Shown here piece by piece: positions 36,447-50,100 of a DNA stretch of 64,000 nucleotides (positions within the stretch are counted from its first letter, which is position 1; the number at the start of each line of letters is the position of its first letter). The notes under the pieces were generated by a model. It was not told the origin of the DNA, did not search any database, and saw nothing but the letters and a program-made list of their open reading frames with translations. The DNA is from Stichopus chloronotus. Lineage: Eukaryota; Echinodermata; Holothuroidea; Aspidochirotida; Stichopodidae. Position numbers and translations under genes: made by a program. The DNA lies in contig CM037850.1 of the NCBI GenBank assembly GCA_021234535.1, forward strand, positions 20,014,446-20,078,445, given 5' to 3'.

Positions 36447-39400
36447 ACATATAGGGACCTCAAAACATCAAAGTCGGTGTGACGTATGGTCAGTTATAAA
36501 ACTGTGGTTCTTCTGAACTGTGCTCGGCCAGTCCTCTGGCATTCATTCTGCCCACAATACAAAAATAATGAAAAACCAAAAACTCCATTGAACTGAAAGA
36601 GTTAGATGTTAGGTTTGTCAAAGTGTAGATGTAGATGTTAGGTTTGTCAAGGTAACTGGTATCTATGAAGTGTTCCTAATTTTCTCCCAGAGATGGTAAC
36701 ATATAATCAAGTATAGAATTAGATTGTAACATCCTTTTAGAGGGTCATTTTCATCATGTAGGAAAATACATTAGATTACCAGATTATTGGCAACTTTATT
36801 CCTTGAAAATAATACAAAAATCTTACATATAAATACACAAACAATAATCTTGATTCATACCCATCCTACAGAATACTTGGTAAAGAAAAAGTGATCAAAT
36901 GTTAAGATAGACTCTTGAAAAGTCATCAAATATCCATAACATATTACTTTACAGAGATTGTAATAGTGAATGAATGACGTTCGAAACATATACATAATCT
37001 AAACATTAAAACTATGTTGTATTATGGCTTAGTCCTATCTGTTATCAACAGAATCTCAATCAAGTTCAACTTGGAATCTTATAACCTTGGAACTTAAATA
37101 CTCTGAGAGATTGAGATGAGATTAAAGAATGCAAACAATACGCCGTTCCGATGTTCACAAAAGTCACTTATACTCCATTGTGAGATTTTTGGTCTGAACT
37201 TGAAGGCTGACTGTACGCGATTGATCTATAAGCTATGCAATAACTAGGCCTAACATAAAATGTGCTGTTTACTGATATTATGTTATATATTGATTCGACA
37301 TTAATCAATTGTATAGGCTATGTATGAAATGCATTATTTTATGTTATGTAGTTTATGTTATCAAATGTGTATATATTTGCCTGGAATTCATCAATCGTGT
37401 TAGATTCTACAGCTATTGGATTTGGCTGAATTTTCAAAAAAACCGTATTTGATATTTGTAAATGAACACCCTCTAATCATGTTAACGTGAAGAATGAAAT
37501 GTGTTTTCCAGTATACTAGGTGATTGTATGGAACATACGCCCCGTCAAATATTGTTTGTCTGATCTAATCTCATTTGGTGCATCTCAGTCCAAGATATAT
37601 TTCCTGTTTCTCTAAAATACCTTAAATTACAACAACTGTCGGAAATATTTCAAATACAAATATACATATTAACAAATCTGAACTGACAGTGCGAATTAAA
37701 AAATATAATGCCACAAATAATAAACGCAAAATATACTTATTTTGCATATGCACACAAAAAACCAATCATGAGAGAATGGTCTCATCTGTTAATACATTTA
37801 CACGTTTAATAAAGATTTTATATGGTCTATTGAAACCTTTTATGTACAGTTTATATGTACACGATTTCTTTTCTATGATTCTCTTGTTTCAATATTTACT
37901 TCTTCACCCTTTCCTTCAGTGTACTTCACCACTTGTTATCTTATCGTGCACATGACTTGATTTCTTAACTTCTTATTTCGTTTTTCTTTCACGTTTCCCT
38001 TGTATTTCTTGGATTGATTGGTTTGGCGTTTTGGTTCATTTTTGGAGGCCCGTGGGGATGATTAGTCCTGGTTACCTTTGTCATTCGTTTAAAATAATGT
38101 TGAAGTAAAAATTAGCAAAAAGTGAAATAACTTTCAATCTTTCTTAATTTTTGTGCTATACGTCTCAAAAAATAGTACTAAACAAAGTAATCCTCACAAG
38201 AGTAAATTTGTTTAATGAATTGCTGTGAATTTGTATTTCGATGGCAGATAGTCTTGCTTTCAGTGGCCTAACTCTAGAAATTATTCACGGTTTATCAATG
38301 AAATCACACTTATCTTACTTGTGTTAGCCCACTGCATAGCTGCATTTCTTTCTTATTTGACATACACACGATGTTGTGTGCTTTTTGCTTTTGTCAACGC
38401 TTTTGTAATGTGGTATAGTGGTATACATTACAATATTTTCTTTTTCGTATATTACAACTTCTATGTAAAAGAACTAAAAGGAACTGGCGGGTGAAAAAAA
38501 AGCAATAAATTCTTAAGTTAAAGTTTTCCTCGTGGAGGAAGACAACATGTCTAAGCTTCTTACTGCTATGTGCATGAAGACCTATACGTTACCTAATGAT
38601 ATCCGACCGATGTATCATGTTACAGCGTTCACACCACTACCACACATTTTGCATACACTGGAGCATATTGAACGTTGTCGATACACTCCATGGTATCACA
38701 CAAACACTTTTTAAAGATTCGTTAAGATTTTAACGCAACTTTCAAGACTGTAACTGTACTAAAATACCTCTGTGATTTAAATTTGACACTTACCATTCAC
38801 TGTAGAAAGTTGAGACAAGGAATGTCGACAGTTTATAGAACCACAGTGGTTCAACTAGTAGAATAATTGTAATAAATACGTCACGTGTCAACCAAATATG
38901 ATAGACATTACTGTTTTTCTACGGTAGCCATTAAAGGACAAACGATATGTTTAGTCACGTGTTTATTGACGACCTCTTAGTAATCCCTTTCAACTAAAAT
39001 CAAACTCCAAAATGCTGAATTTCATTACATTATTGTATTAATGATTTGACGTAGTATGACTTTAGTGATCGTGTATACTATAATATTCTTTATCACACAG
39101 TTTTAGTTTAAGACGAGAACCAAAGATACATGCACGAAAAATTTGAAAGGAAATAGACTTGTGGGGTAAACTCAAACTGTACTCTTTGTCAACGGATTAT
39201 CAATCTCTTAATCAACTGCATTGTAGAAATTGTGAAGGGGTGGCGAAGAAAACGATGTCACATACAAAATGTGCAAAGTCTTTTCACAACAAGTGGCAAG
39301 TATCCGTCTTAACATTTTCGATATGGAACGTAGACGTACGTTCGATACGTCCAAAAAACTCTCCATCTTTGTTGAGATAGTGAAATATTGAGTGAGTGCA

Positions 39401-39567
39401 CAGATCAATATGTTGAAGGCATATTCTCACATTAAGCCGTGTTGGTTCAGAGCCAGTTCGTATTCAGTAACATACAGATACGTAGCTTTGTCGAGGCACT
39501 GGGTGCGGAATTATAGCACACTATCTTGCCTATCTAATAAACGTCCGCTGTCGAAATATCACGATAA
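36447..39567. other. Gene-free stretch
   Basis: No exon can be supported. A 25-30 bp word (GTAGATGTTAGGTTTGTCAA) is repeated twice at about 36600-36655. The rest is AT-rich with short open frames only. Confidence 0.45.
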
Positions 39568-41105
39568 TATTCAATTGCACTCCAATCTCTTGATAATTGT
39601 TTTTTTTTTTTAATGTAAAGTGTTGTCATTACATAGAAACAGTATAAATATAGTGTGCATAACTTGGTATCATTTTGAGAGAAATACCGTTCAACATTTT
39701 CTGAGTGCATATTGACAGCATTAAAAACTGCCGAAGTAACTCTTTAATCCAGTGTTTTAGAGAAGGAAGCCCCAGGTAGAATTGTTTACAATAAATTTAC
39801 ATAATAAAGATAGGTGACAAACATCGAACATTGCAAAGTCGGAAAACCCAAAAGGTAAAGAAATAACATGCATGCTATTAAGTTGGAGATATTTCCTTCT
39901 GTTTAGTTCGTGGGTGGATGTTTGCATACGGCACGGTATAAGAATTGACATTGGTACTACCCTGGACGTCAAAGGATTTCTAGAACTTTCCAAAGGCCAG
40001 TTACACAAGCCGATTGCTCTTGGAAAGAAGTCAGTGGAGGGGGAAAGGTCTAGGACAGATAAAGTTTAAATCTCAAGGTCATCTGTGTCAAACATTGCGT
40101 CATCTAGCTCTGCCAGTTGCATCAATAACAAGATTTGTGTTTATGGTCACGTGTCAACAGTGTCATGCATTGTGGTTCTTATGTAGTGGCATGTAGATTG
40201 CGGTTCCTATAAAGATCAACTCTGCGTTATGTTCACTAAGATTTAAAAACTATAGTCGCTGATGAAATTCTATGGACACATTTTTTTGATTTCCTCAAAA
40301 TTGACATTATATCAGTGTGACATGTACTTTATTTGAGATGACTTTCCAGTGAGTGCATACGAAAACAAAAATCATTGTCATGTCCAAGAGCTAAGTATTG
40401 ATTTGACTGCTCTTTTCGGACAATTTAGGAAAATAAATAATGAGTTTCAGGTGATAAATCCTGCATTCGATTTCAAATTCGTCTACCACAACGGCAAAAT
40501 ACGATCGACTAGGGTCTGACTCAGCCTGGCAGCTTTCATTCATCATACTATTGGGCTTCTTTTAACAAACAAATTGGTGTATACTAGCAATGAATGTTTG
40601 AAGAATACGAAACAGCTTGTCGCTGCCCTCTTTATGAGGTGATCAGTTTGCAATTACAATGTTTTGGTTTTCACCAAATAGTACAATTACTGACACTCAT
40701 CAAGAAACAACGACTTGAGTATATTTTATTATACATCAGTGAGATCCATGATATAGCCAATTCCTTATGTAGGTTCAGTCACCTTCTAATAACAAGAACC
40801 ATTAATTTCTAAATATGAATTCTGTTCGTTTTCACCTTTTATAATTTTTGTTCATTGTATGACGTATTCCGTCTATTAACAATCTCCTTGTACAGTCTAG
40901 TAACACTGTCCTAGTGCATTTGAAAATCAAGGAAAACTATTAAGTTATACGCAATCTTATCCTTCTGGTTTACACGCACACACTCACTTAATTTCAAAAT
41001 CTTAAAATAAACCACTAGTTGTGACACACTGAAAGTTAAAGGTTTTGTAAATTAAACTACAACATGCGAACTCATGGAAAAGTATATTCAATAAGGTACC
41101 AACTT

Positions 41106-41936
41106 TGTTTTCCTTTTATCTATTTCTAACACTGATATAGATTCATCTGGCAAGGAGTAGCAGTATAGCTGTCATAACAGAAAAACAACCAACGACCAAA
41201 CACTGATGACTGTCTAAATTATATTTATTATGCATTAATTCTCCTCAATGTGACCAATTTACTTCATTTTTGTAAGTTGTGATTGCGTATATTAGAATAA
41301 TATGATATACAACTGTATCGATATGTATATAAGTAGCCAATAGTTAATGGTTACAGTTAAAACAATTACTTGGTCACTTAGTCATTCAACTTAAAATCGA
41401 CAATGTATCACGTATATTTGCATTCAATCAACAAATGAGGATTATTGAACGGCTCTCCGACAAAAAAAAAGAAAAGAAAAAAGAAACACCCTTTGATGTT
41501 GGTTTATATCCAAAAAGTTTCAAATTTCGCAATTTGGATTTCACGACGTAAAAAAAAAATTGTGAGAATTGGGTGAGTTGTGACATACTGTAACCAACAG
41601 TCTAATAATACCTTCGAGTGATTTGTGATAACTAAGACGAACAAATCTTTCTTTTCTTACGTATGTGAATTCTTTAATTAATAATGTTTTACACTTTACA
41701 TAGGTAGCTGTAATCTGTGTGGATATAGATAATTAATTTAAGTTGTTACCTTCCTTTACCAGGGATAAATATAATACGTTTAACCAAAAAAAAAATCAAA
41801 AAAGAATCGCGAACATAATTATTTTGTTTATATGTATTTTTTTTTAACTAGTGGAAACCATCTTAAAAAAAAATATGTAAACAAATAAGTGAACAAGCAG
41901 CAGATTTATCTAATCAAAAGGATCTAGAAGAAGTAA
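41106..41936. other. Sequence present only in duplication copy 2 (about 0.83 kb)
   Basis: Copy 1 reads GGTACCAACTTATTGCTGCAACT, while copy 2 has GGTACCAACTT, then about 830 bp, then GCTGCAACT. The block is very AT-rich with several A runs and has no open frame of note. It could be an insertion in copy 2 or a deletion in copy 1. Terminal repeats and a target duplication are not evident. Confidence 0.75.
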
Positions 41937-44900
41937 CGCTGCAACTAGACTTTACTACTTATTAAAAAGTAAGAATCGTCTGTGTCCGTGTACACTCCAA
42001 CAGCACAGATAGGCCTTTCAGTACAACCCAGTTGTCATCCATTGACGCTTAATGTAACCTACATGTACAGAAATGTTTTGGGTGGAGCTGCCAAGTAACA
42101 GGGCCTACAAAATTGCTTTGTAAATCTCTCAAAAGACTTAGTTGTTAAAGTAATGCAGACTTACTATTACTTTTTCTGATCAGATTTCCGGTTATGAATA
42201 TTACTGTATAAGGATATTTCGAGTAATCCTTGAGGATGCTGCATTATACTGACGTGTGGTAACTAATGATAATATGTTACATATTGCTGTTCTCATGTTA
42301 TTGTGAAGCAGCCATGAATGGACATAAATACTCAGAAGAAATATTTAAGCTTGTAATTGTGGCTTCATTTGAATTATTTCAATTCAGAGTGCAGCGAAAA
42401 GTTTTTATATATTTAAATTAATTGTATATGAAAGTCAAAAGATGAAGTAGAAGGTAACTTTGTTAATTGCTTCATTTTTTCCCTTTCGCCCCTTCCCTTT
42501 TTATTCTTCAATTGTTTCTCTTCCATCTGTTCTTATTTAAAGTGTTTAATTCTGAATTAGTATTGATATTAACTTTGTAAACAAATATTGTTCTTTGTAT
42601 TGTTGTTTGTATCAGGAAAGGTGTACAACTAAAGGAAAAAGTTATGAAAAAAGCGTATCACAGAGTTGTAAGTACTCTATATTTATAAATATCTTTTCTT
42701 CATGTTCTGTTAAATTAATTGATATTCTTGTCACTGATGTAAGATCTGTTAGCGGCTTTGGGAATTGATTTATTATTTCTGGTTAAATGTTTTGTCATAT
42801 CTCATTTTCCATTATTTTATGAAAGCAAGGTATGCGTTTATCACCGATGTTTACACTGGAAACCTGTGAGGAATGTCAAGATTTACGCCTCAATAGATTC
42901 CATTAGCTAAATCGTAAGTGTCTCGATCCTTTAATTATGCATTGATTTTATTACATTTAGTCTTACAATACATATGTTTTGACAGTACAATGAATATCTG
43001 CTCACTGTGGATAGATGCAATGTGCTGGAGTAGTTGTTAAGGTCACAGTACAGATCGAAATCAAAGTTGGGCTGTACGAAAGGTATTAGTAGCTAGTGTT
43101 TACTACATTTTTAAAAATTTTAAATGTGCAATAAACGATTAATTACAAAATAACTGTCAAATACTCAAACAAAAATGATAATAGTCATGATGACGTTAAA
43201 AAAGACAATCTTAAGGTGAGTCCCCGTGCCTTCTACTTTCAGGCTTGTAACAAGAAACATGACATCCTATACACATAGAGATACCTTCCTCACGGCATTT
43301 GTCTCAATTTCGTTTTAAAAATAGCAAACCTGTTTGGAATCTTTTTTACCCATAAGAATAAAGTTGCAGCCACGGCCATACTATTGCCCCAGTGAAGACT
43401 TAATTGGACACAGACGAGAGAAGTATTCATCGCTGCCTTTTCTGAAACCTCATTTATTTCGCTGTTATAATTCAAAGAATGGAAATATTTATTAATTTCA
43501 AAGCTGAATCCGCCAAAGATAAAATGGGAATGCTATTGGACAGTCTAAATGGGACAATTTGAATCCTAACGCCTAGCCCAACAATGCATCCCGAGTCAAA
43601 TATAAAGGCCAATCAAACCGACAAAATCCCAAATAAGGGCCAAATCGGGTGTGTTGTCTGAAAAGGACTGATATGGGATCATTTTGGTAAATATTGCTTC
43701 CGACTTTGATGGATGGGTGCTAAACAAACATTAATGAGTTATTGTAAGCACATGATTGTGAAATAATGTAGAACAGTTTCATGTTTACAAACACAACAAT
43801 CAAATTAAACACATTAAAGTTAAATAACTCAAAACAATCTTTGCAAGGAACAACTGATTCCGAACTTAACATACTTACTAACTTTTACACAAATTGCGAC
43901 ACTGAAGTCTTTCTATTTGAGTAAACCATGAAAATTACCTCCAAGCATTCAACAGATCAGCCTTTGCATTTGTTGTCGATGGTATACTGATATAGCCTAT
44001 ACCGTACTAGCTATACTTCCTCCTTGACCTACCGCGGTACAAGACATTTTCAGTATCGAGGGTGTGTCAACAATTTCGGCGGATGTAACTAAATTACAAT
44101 GAACAACAACAATTCATTAGCTAGAAATAACTTTTTTGTGTATTGAAAAACTAAAAATACAATAAAAAAAAAAAAAACACGTACACATTTCCCCCGAGGT
44201 ATCGAATAAGACCTAAGCCAAAGATATTTTCATGTATGGACCTCAGTATGTCACCTTCTTAAATAGACGCGCTCTAACAATATTTTACCGTTCATTAGAA
44301 CATGGCGTCACCGAAAAATTATGAAACATTTGGTTTGTTAGGGAAGAACTGATCAAGGCTGCCAAACACATATTTGAACCCCTACCAATTGACCGGTACG
44401 GTAGTACTTACTGAGTAGGAGAGTAATCCAGAATCCGATTTTCACGATGGAATGCGGAAGTTTCAAATGACGAATAGTCTCAGTCCGCTTATTAACTTAT
44501 TCATGTACAGCGTAGCAACAATAGCTAGTCACGTTTAACTAAATAACTACGGTAGCTATGAAGAAACGAAAGGGGTGCTAAGTTATTCAATAAAAACGGC
44601 ATGCGCCTCTCTTGACTAAAATAACCCTCTAAGATCCTTATTTCAGTTTAACGGTCAGATTCCCACTGTATTAGAGAGGAATAAAATCAAACCTGTATGC
44701 GAGATTTCCGATTGGGCTGAGTTTAGTTTCCAACATGGTATTTCGATTTTGATATTTAGTGTCTTAACTAAAAAATCATGTCTGCTTAAAAACGTCGTAG
44801 TCCATTGTTCACTATGAATTACCATAATTAGGGGTATTTCCAAAGGTGCAGAAATGGCAGCTATATGAAATTTCATTGCGGTCTTTGCCTGCCAGTGTGT

Positions 44901-45199
44901 GCGCGTGTATACAAGGGAATGTTAACCTGTTAATAGGGTTTAATGTCAGCAAAGCATATCGTCAGCCGCAAAAGATCCTCCGCGGACTTTGGGTCTACCA
45001 CTCTGGTATTCTAGTTCACAATGTGTTAATATCTCGGCAAGTTAGATGATCTCGTATTCTGACAAACTCTGATATATGAATCGCAAACCCAAACGCACAG
45101 CGGATCAGAGACGAAGTTTGGACTTTCGTGTACGCACGTCTATGCTTTTACTCTGGTATGTGTCTGTGTGTATCTGTGTAAGTAGGGGGATTGTCCACT

Positions 45200-45440
45200 T
45201 ATCATTCCCAAGGTTCAATATCTCAAAGGTTCGTTATTCCTACTCAAAAAGAAGGGTCATTTTTCCTAAGTGTGGATGAGTTGTTATTTTGAAGAAGCTT
45301 TTCCCAATCGAATATAAGGGTCATTATTCCGAAGGGTCGTTATCCCAAATCAAACATAAATGTGCACCTCATTATTTATAATTCGAGCATAAGGGTTATT
45401 TCTCTGAAAGGGTTGTTATTCCGAGACCATACAAAATCTC
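45200..45440 (+). repeat. Degenerate GGGTCATTATTCC array, copy 2
   Basis: This is the counterpart of 12440-12690 with the same irregular words (AAGGGTCATTATTCCGAAGGG, CCAATCGAATATAAGG). It is non-coding. Confidence 0.65.
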
Positions 45441-46510
45441 CTCTATGTGGGAAATGTGTTCAAGGAAATTTATTTCAATTCCATAACAGTGTGATGCTTT
45501 TGTTTTGTTCAAAGTTCACTGGCACGGCAAACCTTTTTTTTAAAGAAATTACTCGTGCTTAAGTGCAACAGGCGTAGAGCGATGAGATTTGCTTGGGGTG
45601 GGATGACAGTTACCATTGAAAAGTTTCCAAAATCCTAATTAGCTCAGAAATTTGAAACATGAGATCTCAAACACGAGGGCCATATCTGGTGGAGAAGAGC
45701 ATGCAAGAACATTTCTGGCTTTACAAGCTCACAAGATATCCAAAAACAGCACATTCCCTTACACTGCAGTAGAGTCTCTCCTCATTTAAAAGAATTCTTT
45801 CAAAGAAGAGTTCCAAGTTTATTCATTACAATTCACATATAAATAATTTTGTATGCAAAATAGTAATATGTTCATAACATTAAACATGCCAATACAGAGA
45901 ATGCATGACAAACACAGAAAATTAACATATTACACATGATGAATATAAGATAGAAGTAAAGGAAACCAGAAATAAGTTTTAAACTTGTCTAGCCTGGTGG
46001 CTTACTTAAGGGAACAAAAAAACCCCCACAAACACAAATTGTCGGAGCGGGTCCTACTTATTCTGCACCAGAGTCAGCAAAAACATGAAATGCCATTTAC
46101 TGTACCATGTTATCAGAATGATCAGATGAACGAACTAGGAGAAAAGTATGACAGTTCCTGACCCTCAAAGGGATGGGTAGATGTTTTGACTACAGTCGCC
46201 ATGGTAATGCTTAAAAGTTGTAAAATTGTTCTTTACTGCAAAATGTTGTAAAGATGCAAGATGCTATATTTGACTGACATCATTCCTTGGGTATTTGAAG
46301 GAAAGTTTGACATTCATGATGCCACTTGCTCTCGAAATTAATCAAAACTATGTTGGCAAAAGGGGTGACAAAAAAAAGAGAAGAAGTCTTAGTGCAGGTA
46401 TTCGTTTAGTTCAAGCCAAATGTGGACCTAAAGACCTCGTTTAGTATTTTCTGTTTTGTGTCATTCTATGTAGTGAACTGGAATTTTGTTTCATCTGCTT
46501 GGTCATAAGT

Positions 46511-47164
46511 TCCATCTTTTTCTTCTTCTTCAAAAAAGTCCGAAGCCCATCAATGCAGGGTGATGTGGCCCAGCTTTAAGTTCAGATAACCACCCATCTG
46601 CTTCAATTCAAAGTCCCATTAGTCTACTAAACTGATTCATTTGGAATAATGATTCGTATGTTTGATTCAGAATAAAAAGCCTTCAGAATAATGACCCTCT
46701 GGAGTAATGTATAGAGCTTAAGTAATGTATATGAGTAATGTATATATATGAATAGTATTTCACAGTTACTGAGAAATTTTTCTATTACAAGGTAACCTTA
46801 GACACAATCCGGTGCAATATTTGGCATCTTTTTATGTCACAAAAGTGCTCGACTGAGATATGAAACAGATACCAAATGTCCAACTGGTACTTCAGATTTT
46901 CTGACTATCATAGTTTTGACATTTTTGGGGAGGTATTTTTTCAGGGGGGTTAACACATCCCCACACACCCCCGTTGCAATGGCCCTGACTGCAGCATCGC
47001 AAGAAAGGTGTAGGGTGTCCTCCATTATCACCTAACAAACTATAACCGAGCAGAACATCAGAGGAAGAAAGAAATTGATTCTTTGGTAACAAAAGATAAG
47101 CGTTCACTTTCAAGATGATTTGATCTGGCCATAAACAGGCAATGAGGATGGACACCTACGACCA
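46511..47164. other. 3' flank of METTL25
   Basis: This holds the inverted motif array at 46640-46725 and probably the 3' UTR of METTL25. I see no clear minus-strand AATAAA close to the stop codon. Confidence 0.4.
46640..46725 (-). repeat. Inverted GGGTCATTATTC motifs just beyond duplication copy 2
   Basis: On the minus strand this reads AGAGGGTCATTATTCTGAAGG, then TTATTCTGAATCAAACATA and a further CATTATTCC. It resembles the array at 45200-45440 in opposite orientation but lies outside the duplicated block. It may be the opposite end of the same element family. Confidence 0.45.
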
Positions 47165-50100
47165 TCATCGACGAGGGGTCAGATGAGACGGCATCACATC
47201 TTCGCAGTCTTCTTCGTCGCCTACAAGAGCGTAGCACCTCGGAGACTGGACTGGATCGAACAATCTCACAATAGACGCAGTGTCTATGCACGGCTGCAAA
47301 AGAAGATACAATTGAAAAACAAAAGAAGACATAATAGAAATAATGATACCAACATTTTCTTTAAAATCAAGTAAATACTTTAGTATGTTACTTAGATTTG
47401 TACAGTCCCATGCTAAAGAAAAACAACAGCAACTTTAATTCCTCTGGCTTCAATGAGCAAAAAGTCCTGATTGGTAACAGCTTAATGTAAACTTATTAAA
47501 TGTGAAGCTTTTCCACCCCAATCCCCACATAAGAATTAATAACCGTCACAATGTTATAGCAAACATTAGCAAGATGATATCTACAATGTGAACATTGGTT
47601 TGAATTCAAGCGGAGTATAGAACATGTGGGAATAATCAAAGTAATGAGAAGTCACTGTTCACAAACATCCACGCTATGATCAAAAAGTGCGAAAACTAAA
47701 TTCAGGGTTTCTGGATTTAAGACATCAATTTTCATGACTTCCCCAGGATCAAATAAAGAATTTTCATGACCTTGCTCCTTTTCCTTACATAATCTTTTCC
47801 ACTTAAATAACAAAAGCAATATGATGTGGAGAGAATTCTAAAATTTAATATTACAAGTGAGAATTCATTTTGAATTTACACACGAGAAAGGACCGATGTC
47901 ACTTGTGATTTTTTTTTTTACTTTTCGAGGACTTCAAACAATTTATCTGGAATATTAAACTTTTCAACATCTTGAAATAATATTCAAAAATAAATCCATG
48001 ACTTTTCTAAGTTTATCACAAATGCAGGAATCCTGGCTGTGAACTTGTTGTGAATTCTCATTTCACTGGTCTGAGAAAAACCAAGTCGGTGCCTACACTG
48101 ATGTCAGGCAGGATTGTATCTGATGCTAATGCTAAATTCCTTAATAGGGAGGTTGTCGTATCCCAATACAAAGAGAAAGGTGTTCACAATGTACCTGCTC
48201 CATCAGAAAGCACAACTTATCAAGTAATAAGAGAGATTCAACCATCCTCGAGAATGCCAATCTCGCAGCAGCAAAGATCTCCAGCTGTTTCATCTTCTCG
48301 AGATAGTCACTGTGGTACTGGTCTATTTCCTGATCCGTCATCTAGTTGAAAAGTAGCAGAAAGTTATTTGGACACGTAGTAAACTGGGGGTAAAGGGTGC
48401 TTGACTTCAAATAATCTGACTGGATATGCTGAAATTTCTAATGACATCAGTTGCAAAACCAAAGCAAAGCACACTTTTTGAACAGTTACATTTCTACAAA
48501 GTAAATACACCTGCTGGTGCACTTGCAAGTGACATAATGTTGTTCTCTTTTTATCATTTCCATGGGCAACTGTTGAAATATTTACCTCTCTTTGTTAATA
48601 AAAGCCATATCTCAATAGTAACTTCAGTTTAAAAGTTATGAATTTCAAAGAAATAGATCAACGTCAAAATAATACATTTCACTATTTCAAATTTGTGATA
48701 TCATTCAGACGTGTCTACTGGAATATCCTTTGTATTTCTATAAAATTGACTGTCTCAAAAGACAGTAAGACACATTACAATAGTTTGAGAGAAGTGACCT
48801 TAATTTTCACAATGCTTTACAGTAAATCTCCATTTTACTTAATCTACAATTGCAATGTTGAATGAGGGCTTCAATTTAAAGGAAAAAAAAAACCAAAGAC
48901 TTCTTGAAATAATTTGCCCCTGTTACATGTCACTTTGTTAAACCGAGGCAACTGGAAAGCTTTCTTTACCAGAGAGGTCTATCTTCAAACAGTAATTTCT
49001 TCACTAAGAGGGAAAACATCTACAACGAATGGGAAATGCAGGTCGTAAAAAGAAATATTCTCTTTCATTTACTGTATAACCCCTAAAATTGTCAGTCAAA
49101 TACGTCTTTAAGACGTGGGGCATTCGGAGTGCATTGAAAAGAAAACTATGCCCCTGATTGGTGATAGTGGTACCAGGGATGAGATGGAAGGGAAAAAGAT
49201 GAACAGGAGGACTGAGAAGAGGGGAAAACAAAATAAGAGCAAAGGGATTGCTCTACAAACCTTCTCATGATCAAAATCTAATCTCTTCATAGCTCTTCGT
49301 GTGTACTCAACGAAATTCCGGCATTTGTTGGCGAGTTTGCCGACTGCTTCCTGTCTGAATTAGAATGATTATAGCAACTTTCAGGCAAAAACCAACAAAT
49401 CAAATCGTGGAATAATTACAACTGGGTAACCTGAGTAACCCACCTGACATTCACTTCCAGGATGAAAAATTACTACCTGTTCCTTTCAGAAAGTGAATAT
49501 CAAATATCATCTATCATTTCACATTTGTCACAAATGTTACTTAAATGAAATTGTCATGTATGTATCAGGTTTGCGTTGAAGTGAAAATAACAACTATTTC
49601 AGTACCTACTCCATAATTCATAAGATACATAATAAACTAGTAAGACCTCGTCATACTGCCTATAGGGTAAGGTGCTGTCAAAATGCCAGTACTAATGACA
49701 AGACTTGCTCTCTTGTGTGGTCAAAAATTACCCAGCTACAGTATTAGCGTAGGAACCGATAAAAACACCTATTCAATACAAGACACGCATACTTGAGGAA
49801 AAAATGTAGAAGATATCTTAGTTGAGAAAATGTTACGTTCTTGTTATCCAGAGGTTTTGACTTCAATGTAAAACATTCTAAAATCTATGACACTAACTTT
49901 ATGCTACAGAGTAGTCTGTTATAATTCATTCATGACAACGGTTTTATTAATGTGAATGAAATGAGGACCAGAATGAGGTGACTGATCTAACCAATTAGTG
50001 ATCTCTGCTGACCTTAATGGAACTCTGTATCTCTCCTTCAGGAGTACTTGCAACACCGCTCGGAAGAAAAGAGACCTCACCGGAATCTTTCCATCTGCGG

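Larger units (their letters stand above)
39568..46510 (+). repeat. Segmental duplication, copy 2 (about 6.9 kb)
   Basis: This is the direct-orientation partner of 7618-13662. It follows copy 1 from the CTTGATA / GTTGTCATTACATAGAAA region to the ATCTGCTTGG word near 46500, with many small indels. It is longer because of an insertion at 41106-41936. Potential frames are not conserved as protein between the copies, for example the frame at 43290-43475, whose counterpart differs by scattered non-conservative changes. Confidence 0.9.
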
